From Paulownia fortunei (Eukaryota; Streptophyta; Magnoliopsida; Lamiales; Paulowniaceae), in the NCBI GenBank assembly GCA_019321725.1, contig CM033120.1, forward strand, positions 13,608,278 through 13,672,277: 64,000 nt of DNA, written 5' to 3'. Each line of letters begins with the position of its first letter. The stretch's first letter is position 1. Shown piece by piece: positions 52,301 to 61,759 of the stretch. The notes beneath the pieces were generated by a model, which was not told the DNA's origin, did no database searches, and was given only the letters and a program-made list of their open reading frames with translations. Made by a program: the position numbers and the translations under genes.

Positions 52301-54240
52301 AGCAATAGGCTCTGGAGCTGTTCAACCAATTAATGCCTATTGTGTGGGAGGACTTATAGCAGTTTACTTCAGAACAGATAAATCATCCATTCCATCTCAT
52401 GCAAGGGTTTATTCTCTTGTATTTTTAGGCCTTGGAGTCTTCAACTTCTTTACTAACCTTCTCCAGCACTACAATTTTGCAATCATGGGAGAAAAATTAA
52501 CTAAAAGGATTCGGGAGATGCTGCTGAAGAAACTGATGACTTTTGAGATTGCATGGTTTGATCAAGATGAAAACACAAGTGCAGCAATATCTGCACGGCT
52601 ATCAACAGAAGCTAATATGGTTCGCTCACTTGTTGGGGATCGCATGTCACTGTTGGCTCAAGCAATTTTTGGGGCTACCTTTGCCTACACACTAGGACTC
52701 ATTTTAACGTGGAGGCTAGCTCTCGTGATGATGGCAGCTCAACCCTTACTCATTGGAAGTTTTTATGCGAGGAGTGTTCTGATGAAGAGTATGTCTGCAA
52801 AAGCCCAAATAGCACAAAAGGAGGGAAGCCAACTTGCAAGTGAAGCAGTCATTAATCATAGAACTATAACTGCCTTTTCGTCTCAGAGACGGATTGTGGG
52901 GCTCTTCAGAGACACACTAGAGGGCCCGAGAAAGGAGAGCATCAGACAGTCCTGGTTTGCAGGAGTTGGCCTCTTCAGCTCACAATTTCTTGCGGCAGCC
53001 TCAACAGCTTTAGCTTACTGGTATGGGGGGAGGCTATTGGCGCAGGGGTCAATATCTCCTGAAAGACTTTTCCAAGCATTTCTAGCACTTCTATTTACTG
53101 CATATACCATTGCGGAAGCTGGAAGCATGACCAGTGATATATCTAGAGGAAGTAATGCTGTTGGCTCAGTTTTTGCAATCCTCGATAGGAAGAGTGAGAT
53201 CGACCCAGAGAACTCATGGCAAGCTGATGAAATCAAAAGAGGTCTTAGGGGCCGGGTGGAGCTAAGAAAGGTGGTCTTTGCCTATCCCTCAAGGCCCGAG
53301 CAGTTGATCTTAAAAGGCCTCAGCATTAAAATTAGTGCAGGAACAACTGTAGCATTAGTTGGCCAGAGTGGTTCAGGGAAATCAACAATCATTGCTCTCA
53401 TTGAGAGATTCTACGATCCAATTAACGGATCAGTGTGTATTGATGATAAGGACATAAAGGATTACGATTTGAGAACCTTGAGATCCCACATTGCGTTAGT
53501 CAGCCAGGAGCCTACCCTGTTTGCAGGAACCATCTACGAGAACATTGCCTATGGGAAAAAGAATGCCAGGGAATCTGAGATAAGAAAGGCTGCAATGCTC
53601 GCTAACGCACATGAATTTATAAGGTATGGAATCTATAGCTCTTTTCTTATTTCTTTTTTAATCCTTTGAGAAGTACACAAAATGTGCAATAAGAAAGGAA
53701 GCATTGGCATAGCTTTCACCAGAACAAAGAATTTATGCAGGGAGAACACAGAAAACAGAACACAGATGGAATGAGGAATAGAGAACAAAACTAAAGAATG
53801 AAAAATAAGAAGACTTCTAAACCAATACTGGCTTTTTAAATTTAGTTTACATTTTTCATGGCAGTGGAATGAAAGATGGATATGACACATATTGTGGAGA
53901 AAGAGGTGTTCAGCTCTCTGGAGGCCAGAAACAGAGAATAGCATTAGCTCGTGCCATCTTGAAGGACCCTGCAATCCTGCTATTGGATGAAGCAACTAGT
54001 GCTCTAGATAGCGTGTCAGAAAGCTTGGTTCAAGAAGCATTAGAGAAGATGATGGTTGGTAGAACGTGCATTGTTGTGGCTCATCGGTTATCCACAATAC
54101 AGAAATCTAATTCCATTGCCGTGATCAAGGATGGAAAAGTTGTGGAACAAGGTTCCCATTCTGATCTACTGGCCATGGGAAATCGCAGTGCATACTTTTC
54201 CTTGGTTAAACCACAGGGTGCCGATTCTCCTTACCGCTAA
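49374..54240 (+). CDS. ABCB8: Full-size ABC transporter, B subfamily (ABCB8-like)
   Basis: Seven exons: 49374-49556, 49686-49740, 49860-50047, 50324-50781, 50889-51429, 51672-53623, 53865-54240. Total 3,753 nt, 1,250 residues, all phases matching. The order is TMD1-NBD1-linker-TMD2-NBD2. NBD1 has Walker [10 protein letters not shown] (379-387), signature LSGGQ (483-487) and Walker B ending LLLDEA with E508. NBD2 has Walker [10 protein letters not shown] (1039-1047) and LSGGQ (1143-1147). All residues needed for ATP hydrolysis are present in both halves, so the pump should be active at the plasma membrane. The linker at about 605-645 is rich in Ser-Pro ([20 protein letters not shown]), probably phosphorylated. 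The start at 49374 ([19 protein letters not shown]) fits the family. The linker and first domain resemble proteins named ABC transporter B family member 8 in other dicots. Substrate is unknown; auxin or lipophilic compounds are family guesses. Confidence 0.94.
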
Positions 54241-54955
54241 AATTAGGACATGGGAAATAAAACCAAGGAATTGGATTTAAATCATGATTTCTCGACTACA
54301 CATGTTCCTTGTAACTAATGCCACATGAAATTTTTGTAACTTAGAGAGGAGAATCCATTGGCGCTCTGATCTCTTCACACTAGCAGTACTTCTTCACCTA
54401 GTATATAAACAAGTATTCCTTCAAGGTGGATTACTATGTAAAAATTGTGTCTTGAAGAATGTAAGATGCATTTATCCTACTGTAGATTAACCTAGCTATG
54501 GAATATTCCATGTTGAAGTCAGGTCTGGCACCCCTGTGCTAAATTGATAAATCAGTCAATTATAACCATGAGAATTCCCCTATCCATTGCCCTTTTTAAC
54601 ATCCGGGCTGATACTCAGTTTTTTTCTTCCACAGAGGTAGAAGGTTTCCTCACCTCCACACATATAACAGAAATAGGAAACGAAAGGATTTTATATTCTG
54701 CCTTTCAATTTATTTTCTCTTATTTTATTTTAAATGATACATTTCTCAAGTTCTACATATCTATTGTGCAAGTTTACCCCCAAATCAGAACTCATAAGCC
54801 ATTGTAAAGCATAAAAAATCTTACACCCCCTTAATAAGAAACTCCGGATAAATTACCAAAGACTAATATGTAATTACAGCGGAGGAAGCAGCACACAAGA
54901 ACAAACAGCAGCCAAACTCCAGCGCCGCTGGAGTTTAGCCTAATGCTTTTGTTCT
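54241..54955. other. ABCB8-like 3' region and spacer
   Basis: Holds the 3' untranslated region of the ABCB gene and then the 3' flank of the NDR1 pseudogene read from the other strand. No further gene seen. Confidence 0.6.
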
Positions 54956-55410
54956 TCATTTTCTTATAGAGCCATCAACCTCCATTGTAGTCCCCACCAC
55001 CAAATTGTGCCTCTTGATTTTGAACCTTACCGTGGAAGCCAATGCCGCCATGGACACATCCAATACTGCTTCAAGAGCTGGCTCCCAAGGCGCTCCATGG
55101 CCCTCAATTACCACCATCCGGCAGGCTTTCTTGCCGTATCCCTGGTAAAATCCTTGCACGGTGTATTTTGCCATGGCTAGGCTAGAATTTGTGCCAATAA
55201 AAAAGGTCGAACTTATGTTATCATAGTGTAACCCTTTGTCTTTCATGCCATTGTTAAGCTTGAGGTCTAAATATATAGTGTGGTTGTTGCTGGTGGCTGG
55301 AATTTTCAGTTTTGTGGAGGGCAGGCACGTAGAGTTAGCCATAAAAAGAGAGCTGCAAAGCCTGAAGTGATTATTAAGCGGCAGAAGTAACTACAACAGC
55401 TGCAGCTGCC
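54956..55410 (-). pseudogene. Broken NDR1-like gene copy
   Basis: Related to the intact NDR1 gene about 0.7 kb to its right. In one frame it reads a Cys-rich segment then TSGFAALFLWLTLRA, the NDR1 membrane segment, but that frame stops at TGA 55307-55309. The downstream part continues in another frame: NNHTIYLDLKLNNGMKDKG, then KYTVQGFYQGYGKKA. The segment matching NPTCSIQHFYV is missing. The frame ends at GSIRK, before the C-terminal hydrophobic tail that NDR1 uses for its GPI anchor. An ATG at 55342 opens a 128-codon frame, but it lacks the membrane segment and the anchor signal. Several independent breaks make this a decayed tandem duplicate. Confidence 0.85.
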
Positions 55411-56134
55411 GCTGAAACAGGCGGCGGATAAGTGTTGAAAGAGTGTTTTGTATTGCTTTCAGACGCAAATACCATGAAGAGAATACCTGAGTTTATTTCA
55501 GAGTGAGTGTAAAGAGAAGAAAGGGACTTGGAAAAGTGTTCATAGGCTTTTGGATTTCTTGAAATTGCTGGGCAGTAAGATTTTAATCACTTGATGAATG
55601 GATATGCAAATGGCACAGCTACCACATTCCAGTCCAATGGAATTTCCCCATGGTGGGCTAAGCTTAAGTTAGTGTTCAACTGCTAAAATGGATTTGATCT
55701 AATCACCAAAACTTCTTGTATTTAAAGTTGTATCTGCCAATTTAACTCACATAATTTGTAAAGTGAGATAGGAATTAAAGAATTAAAGAATGAAAGAAAA
55801 TCTCCACGGACAATTATTTGAACAAGACAAGATTTCCCTTGTCAAATGTAAGTCCTTTAATCTCTACTCATAAAAATAAAATCTCCAACTAAATTATGGT
55901 ATATTACTTTTTAGTTGATCCATGCAGGTAAACAAATTATAAGCATCACATGTAGCATACAAGGCCAAAACAGCTAATATCATAATCATATTATTCCGGC
56001 CAAAAAAGCTAATCAAATCATTTAACAACATTTGAAAGTGCCACCCCTATTATTTACCTCTGAAAATCCGAACTCAAAAAAACCAAGGCTTATTTAATTG
56101 AGCCCGGAAAAATATAAAGGCAAAAAAAAATGAT
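55411..56134. other. Spacer between NDR1 pseudogene and NDR1
   Basis: About 724 bp, AT-rich, with no coding signal. It should hold the former promoter of the broken copy and the 3' untranslated region of the intact gene. Confidence 0.6.
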
Positions 56135-56770
56135 TTACAACAATAAAATTATAAAGAAAGTGAAAGCAGCCGCAACTCCCACCCTCACCCAGTGGCTCCT
56201 CAGATCTGGTGCCCCGGACTTCAACTTAATCCCCTTCTTTTTCACCTTCCCGCCGGAGTCGTTCACCGCCACATCACCGCCCACCACCAAGCTTTGCCTC
56301 TTGGTGTACCAAAACAAAATCTTGAACTTCACCCTGGTCGCCAAATCCACCCTGAAATTCACCGTTGACCCGTTCGAAACCGCGTCGAGGGCCGCCGCCC
56401 ATGGCAGCCCACTAGCCCCAACCAGTTGTTTCCGGCGAGCTTTCTTCCCGTGCCCCTGGTAGAACTTTGGCACAGTGTAGTTGGCTATGAGAAGCCTAGA
56501 GTTGTTTTGGCTGTAAAAAAAGGTCAAGTTTATGTTAGCATAGTGTACGCCTTTCTCTTTCATCCCATTGTCGAGCTTGAGATCGAAGTATATGGTGTGG
56601 TTGTTCCTGGTGGCAGTGGAATTGTCGGTTTTGTTGAGGGCATGAACGTAAAAGTGCTGGATGGAGCAGGTGGGATTGTAGGTGCGTAGGCTTAGCCACA
56701 TGAAGAGAGCGGCAAGGCCAGAGGTTAATATGAAGCTGCAGCAGCACCCGCCGGCGCCGTTCTCCGCCAT
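56135..56770 (-). CDS. NDR1: NDR1-like protein (LEA_2/NHL family immune protein)
   Basis: Intronless, 211 residues. NDR1 is a plasma-membrane, GPI-anchored glycoprotein needed for resistance signalling through CC-NBS-LRR receptors, and has an integrin-like role in wall-membrane adhesion. Residues 8-11 are a Cys cluster (GCCCS), 12-28 a membrane segment (SFILTSGLAALFMWLSL). The hallmark YTVPKFYQGHGKKARR and the block RVKFKILFWYTKR match Arabidopsis NDR1. The last 15 residues (VGVAAAFTFFIILLL) form the hydrophobic GPI signal. Several N-glycosylation sites are present (NNS, NLT, NGS). I chose the ATG at 56770 because the Cys-rich N-terminus starts there; an upstream ATG at 56821 would add 17 residues unlike the family. 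A W-box core (TTGACC on the gene strand) lies at 57093-57098, about 325 bp upstream. Confidence 0.93.
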   Translation of the reverse strand: MAENGAGGCCCSFILTSGLAALFMWLSLRTYNPTCSIQHFYVHALNKTDNSTATRNNHTIYFDLKLDNGMKEKGVHYANINLTFFYSQNNSRLLIANYTVPKFYQGHGKKARRKQLVGASGLPWAAALDAVSNGSTVNFRVDLATRVKFKILFWYTKRQSLVVGGDVAVNDSGGKVKKKGIKLKSGAPDLRSHWVRVGVAAAFTFFIILLL

Positions 56771-59562
56771 GGATACGGGTGGTTTATCTTGTGATGTACG
56801 GAGGAGTAGGAGCGGCAGCAAGTGGATGGAGAAAGAAAACGATCGAGTGAGTGGGGAAGGGGAATGAGAGTCATTTCACGCTCTTAGCTTTAAATCTGAC
56901 ATCATGAATAGTTTTTCAAGTTCGCCATTTTAACCATGGTGAAAATTTCGAATTTTCTAAATATTAGTCTCTCATTATTTTTTATCTTTTAACCTTTTTT
57001 TGTAATTTTGATGTTATTTAATTTTTTTATCTTGGAAAATATTTAATCAAAATTACTTAAAAGGCAACATTTTGCCCCCACTGCCACTTACGGGTCAAAT
57101 TTTTGCTTGAAATTTTCTTTTTTAGTGGCTGCCTTCTGTCTTCATCCCCTTATATAAGAAGATTTCGTAATATTTATATGTTATTATTAATAATGATATA
57201 ATAAATAATAATATTTTTATTATTATTAGTCATAATACAGGAATCAGACGATGTGGTTATGAATAATAATGATGGAAAACTTAAAATATTATTGAGAATC
57301 AAAATATTTTTAAAGAGTGATGTGTCAAAATAATAAAATTTAGAGGAGTGAAGGGTGTTATTAAATTTTTTATCTTGGAAATACTTTTACTAGGATGAAT
57401 GGAGTACATAAAATAAATTTAATTTAGATTAAAACTAATTCATGCAAAGACCAAGGATCTCATAAGCTAGAGCAAGTTTAATTTCTTTTCTTGAGTTGAG
57501 TCCACAGAAGCAAGAGCTGAAACTCATTAAAGTTAAAAAAGAAAGAAATTAAAACATGGAACAAAATAATGATAAAAGTAAAATGAAAGTTTGTTCCAAT
57601 AGTACAGAAAATCAGCAAGGGACTCAATAATCAAACATGGATGCCCCTTTCATCCCATTATCAAACGTGTACTCAATAATCAAACATGGGATATTTTATT
57701 ATATACATGGATGCTGTTTTCATCTTTTTATAGGCCTAGTTTGATCACAATATTACAAAAGAATTTATCGTGCAAAGACAATATGTACCGAATTAATATT
57801 TCGTCTAAATTCTTCTTTCTAGATTCCTTTTTTTAATATATATATATATATACACACACATATACATGTATATGAAGTTCTAAATGACTTCTCAATTTCA
57901 TTACTATTTATTAAACAAAAGCAATATATTGATAAGTTTTTTTTTATGGAAGCTTTAAAAGTTGGCTTTTTCGGTATTAAAAAAAAAGTCTTTCTAATTT
58001 GGATTAGTCTGATTAATGAATACTTACCTCGAAATAAACAATCGTTTAAACAGATATTAAAAGTGTATGTTTCCAATATGAACTTTTCAAACCAATTCAC
58101 CCACATTATTAAACTTTTGAAGTTCATTATCACCTCATCGGCTATCATGGTGATTTATTTTTGTACTGACTTAATTACATTTTTGTCAATTTCTTAAAAT
58201 AAAAAGTTATAGTGGAGTACTTGTAATAATTTACAGACTACCATTACCATTTACCAGCATGATAACCCTATTTATATGGCTCTATGCAATAAGCAGGAGT
58301 AAAATATTAGTTAAATATTCTAGACGTTGGTCGAATCCTCATTTTGCCTAAGATTTCCCCAAAAAATACATTTATTAATTAATAAGTAAAAGAGCTTATT
58401 TCTGTTTTGAAAATTGTAAGCTCTTTGATCCCTGGACCATCAGGGTAAATGAGCTGCCAAGTAAACAAGAGATATTAATCCAAAAATGTCTAAACGCCCA
58501 ATTTCAATGCATAAAATCTGCCTAAAACAAAACATAATCATGAATATTTAATATGTAATGAAAAGCAAAGATATGGAGAGAAGATGAAGGGGATAAAAGA
58601 TTTTATTATGATCCTTGAACATTATGGTCCAGTGAATTAAAATGGTTGAAGTTGTTCTAAGTCGCTAACAGAGGCCCGATCTTTGTCATTTTTCAGCTGT
58701 TACAATCTTTGTGTTACATCTGAAATTGTAAATAGCTGGAAAATCTATGATTCCATCACTACAAGTTGACAACACCATTGCTCTCATGATATTCCATTCT
58801 ATGAACTAGTCAAGTATATAATCCAAATCTTTTTCACTTTCTTGCTTTCCTATTTTTGGATGGCAATGATCAAGAAAATGCTCCAGGGGAGTTGTGCAGC
58901 AGAAAATATATAACACACAAGCTACATCAAAATTCAATAGCAACGAATCTATGTAGAAAGATTTCAAAATTATATTTGACAATAGCTAGAAGATCAGCAG
59001 GGAAGATTGCTTCATCTTTTTTAATAAAAATGAGCCGACACAATACAGGCACATTACTGAAAGGAAAAACTATAAGAGGTCTAGGTCCAATTTTACCAGT
59101 TCTACAACAGTGCATGAGTTAGCCAGCTACACAGTGAGAAAGCAAGTATGCTACCTTCTCATGTACAGATACAAGCATTTTATAAGCAGTCATGTGGTTT
59201 CAAATCCCTGCAGATGAACAAAGAGAAAAACCCACATGGCTAATCCATATTGAGTAAGGATTAAATTGGAGGCAATAACAATGGGTAGTGGAATCATCAT
59301 AATCAAGTCAGCCAACTACGACATTATATTTGCTAGTGCATCTGAGACAACAAAACCACATACAAGAACAAGAAATATTAACCACTGAAAGCAGCATGAG
59401 AAGACAATAATATTTTTATTCGTTTTTTCTAGAAAAACGTTCCGCATCAAATTACTGGCTAGAGGTCACTACTAACTAGACCAGAGGACGTATAAAAAAT
59501 CCAAATGAAAGAGAAATTACAAGGATAATAGATTATATGTACTTAAGAGCAAAGCAAGCATG
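56771..59562. other. NDR1 promoter and AT-rich spacer to BET3
   Basis: NDR1's promoter occupies the left part. A TA/CA microsatellite is at 57836-57860. The part near 59562 should be the BET3 3' untranslated region. An 88-codon frame at 58856-59122 has no similarity that I recognise. Confidence 0.55.
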
Positions 59563-61759
59563 TTACTCATCATCTTTGTAAGGGTACTCCTCAGGGACTT
59601 GCTTCAGAAGTTTCACCTGCAACTCAAACACGTCATCCCCTCTAAGCATGTCACGCAGCCATGTGACCTCAGTTTTCATTGACACCTAAATAAGGGAAGA
59701 GATACAGTAATTGTAACTGTGGGCAATACTGGGACAACATTATGTTATAGTGCATTCAACTTACAAGCTGTTGCTAGTTCATCTCAACCAAATCATCAAA
59801 ACCAACAAGAAGGGTCACAAACAAAAGACAGAAAGAAAGGACCAGAACATCTTCAAGTAGATCAATTACATTGCCTTCTACTGACCAAGACTAAGACAAT
59901 ACACTGTGTTTTCTCTTGGTTCTTTCTCCTTTCTAAGCCCTTCCTTATTAAAGCTTAGTTGCATAAATAGTTGCAATGGGTAAACAACACTCAAAGGGTT
60001 TTAGTCTAAGCTTATAACAAAAGATCTTACTAGTTTTTGAGCTTATAAAATATTAGATTTTATCTTAAATATAAGCTCTATATTTGTATTTGTTCAGTAG
60101 AACGAACTTGGAGCTTTTAAGGTGGTTTTAGTTAGTTAGTAAGGTAATCTTGTCGTTGATATGATCAAATTAAAAGAGCTTGTTGGATATTAAAGAAAAA
60201 GTCGGAATCTCCTTACTTTTCAAGGAGCTCATAAACTCTTTAATAACATTTTATTTTCAAAGCATATAAGCTCCCATCTAAATTTTATTTACTAAATACT
60301 CTAGAATATCTCATAAGATGTTTTGACTTATAAATAAGTTTAGCCAAAGACAAAATAGAACTCATAAGAATATGCTTAAAATTCCAAACACCCTCTCAGT
60401 AATACTTCAAAAAGATAAAATAGAACTCATAAGATTATGCTAAAATTATATGCTGAAATAACACATTCATGAAGATGTACATAGTAGAATGCCCACTCAG
60501 AAGAGAACATTAGATCTATGAGGATAGGATGTTTATAGAGGGGAGCAAGCTCACCATCTCAAGAGCTCCTCTGACAACTCCACTTAAAATGTTGCAATAG
60601 TAAAGACCTTGACAGGTATCAGGAAGCTCAACAAAGTCTACCAACGGATTATCCTCCAAAATTAGACTGCAGGTTGTCCCTTCTGTGTCCCAGTTAGTGA
60701 CAGATGCAGTGACTCCTAGGAACATTTTGAATCCAACCTGTTCATGTGAAATTTAATAATAGATGTAATAACACAAATTTTTTAAAATAACTGATACTCA
60801 AAAGAGCAATCTATAAACAAAGCACCATATTTTCAGCCACGAGTTAACTAGGAGAGCTTCAAAGAAATTTGTGAGGCAATGCTTCCAACACTGCTACTCA
60901 TAACCCTTAGTGGTTTTGATGTATGCTATAAGTGATTTATCATTCAACATGGTAGTCAACTCACAGTTGGGGGAAACATTTACTAGACTAACATTGATAT
61001 CAAGTCACAAATCTACTTCCTGTCTGTTTTTCTATCTATCTTTCAGTTTTCCTAACAAAATCGCAGTGGTGACTGGTGAGAGACAAATTCTAGAATACAG
61101 CAAACTATTGTCCTAACTTTGAAACAACTCAAATTCCTTCAATTCAATAGCAAATGACCAGCCAGAAATGGGATGAAAGAGTACGAGTACAAGACCTTGG
61201 CAATCACTTCAGCAGTTTCCCTAAAATCAACACATCTCGACACATTAGATTTTGCGAGAAATTCATCTACTAGCCGGACCCCGATATTATAACCCCTGCA
61301 ATGGAACAACACCAGTACTCAAAGAATTCAGCACAAAACTAGCATAGCATTTAAAAAGAAAAAATAAATTGAAATACACAATTAAAAGCAGAAACTCAAG
61401 AAAAATCATTGCAATTACTTAAAAAATTTATTCGAAAAGAATTATAGGAAAAAATGACAATCAATCACATTTGATCCAGCTGTTTGTTGACCTCCTCCAC
61501 CTCCTCCAGATCGGTGAGCAGCTGGCGCACGATAGCGCCGTACGTCAGAGTAAACAGCTCCGCATTCTGCGAACATAAGTTCATATTATTAGCCGAGATA
61601 CACAATAAAAGAATTAATTAACCAAACTGAATTAGAGAGAGAGAACAAAAAAAGAAAAAGAAAAACAGCGTTGATTTTGCTTTCTCGATAAATAATACTT
61701 GCCACGCGATCAACACTGGCGAAAATCGCATCGCCGGACTTGGGAGCGGCGGGAGCCAT
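59563..61759 (-). CDS. BET3: TRAPP complex subunit BET3 (TRAPPC3)
   Basis: Core subunit of the TRAPP tethering complexes, which act as Rab GEFs in ER-Golgi and later traffic. Five exons on the minus strand: 61703-61759, 61469-61566, 61196-61295, 60555-60737, 59563-59685; total 561 nt, 186 residues, the same length as I recall for Arabidopsis At5g54750. Near-identity runs the whole length, for example DAIFASVDRVNAELFTLTYG and NPLVDFVELPDTCQGLYYCN. Cys73 in the motif SRCVDFRETAEVIAK corresponds to the cysteine that is acylated in human BET3. The first intron has a GC donor. Intron 4 (59686-60554) is long and may contain a MITE. Start and stop are unambiguous. Confidence 0.96.
59985..60405. mobile_element. 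Possible hAT-like MITE in BET3 intron 4
   Basis: The stretch carries several internal hairpins, such as GGAGCTCATAAAC at 60219 pairing with GCATATAAGCTCC near 60262. Its right end, CCAAACACCCTCT, reversed, reads AGAGGGTGTTTGG, a common hAT-like terminus. The left end near 59990 matches it poorly and I cannot define a target duplication, so this is tentative. Confidence 0.35.
60348..60447. repeat. Short direct repeat in BET3 intron 4
   Basis: The block AAAATAGAACTCATAAGAAT with its flanks occurs near 60353 and again near 60416 with small changes over about 35 bp. Confidence 0.7.
61701..61702 (-). other. GC splice donor of BET3 intron 1
   Basis: Exon 1 ends CGCGTG and the intron starts GCAAGT. 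The next exon begins AATGCGGAG, giving the invariant DRVNAELFTL. The GT four bases later would shift the frame, so the GC donor must be used. Confidence 0.88.

Noticed and set aside
53633..53995. 120-codon minus-strand frame across an ABCB intron
   Set aside because: Antisense shadow of the ABCB8-like gene; the plus-strand coding and splice signals are unambiguous.
54956..55342. 128-codon frame read as a working NHL protein
   Set aside because: It lacks the membrane segment (present upstream in another frame) and the C-terminal anchor, so I call it part of a pseudogene.
58856..59122. 88-codon plus-strand frame downstream of BET3
   Set aside because: No similarity and it overlaps an open frame on the other strand; probably chance.
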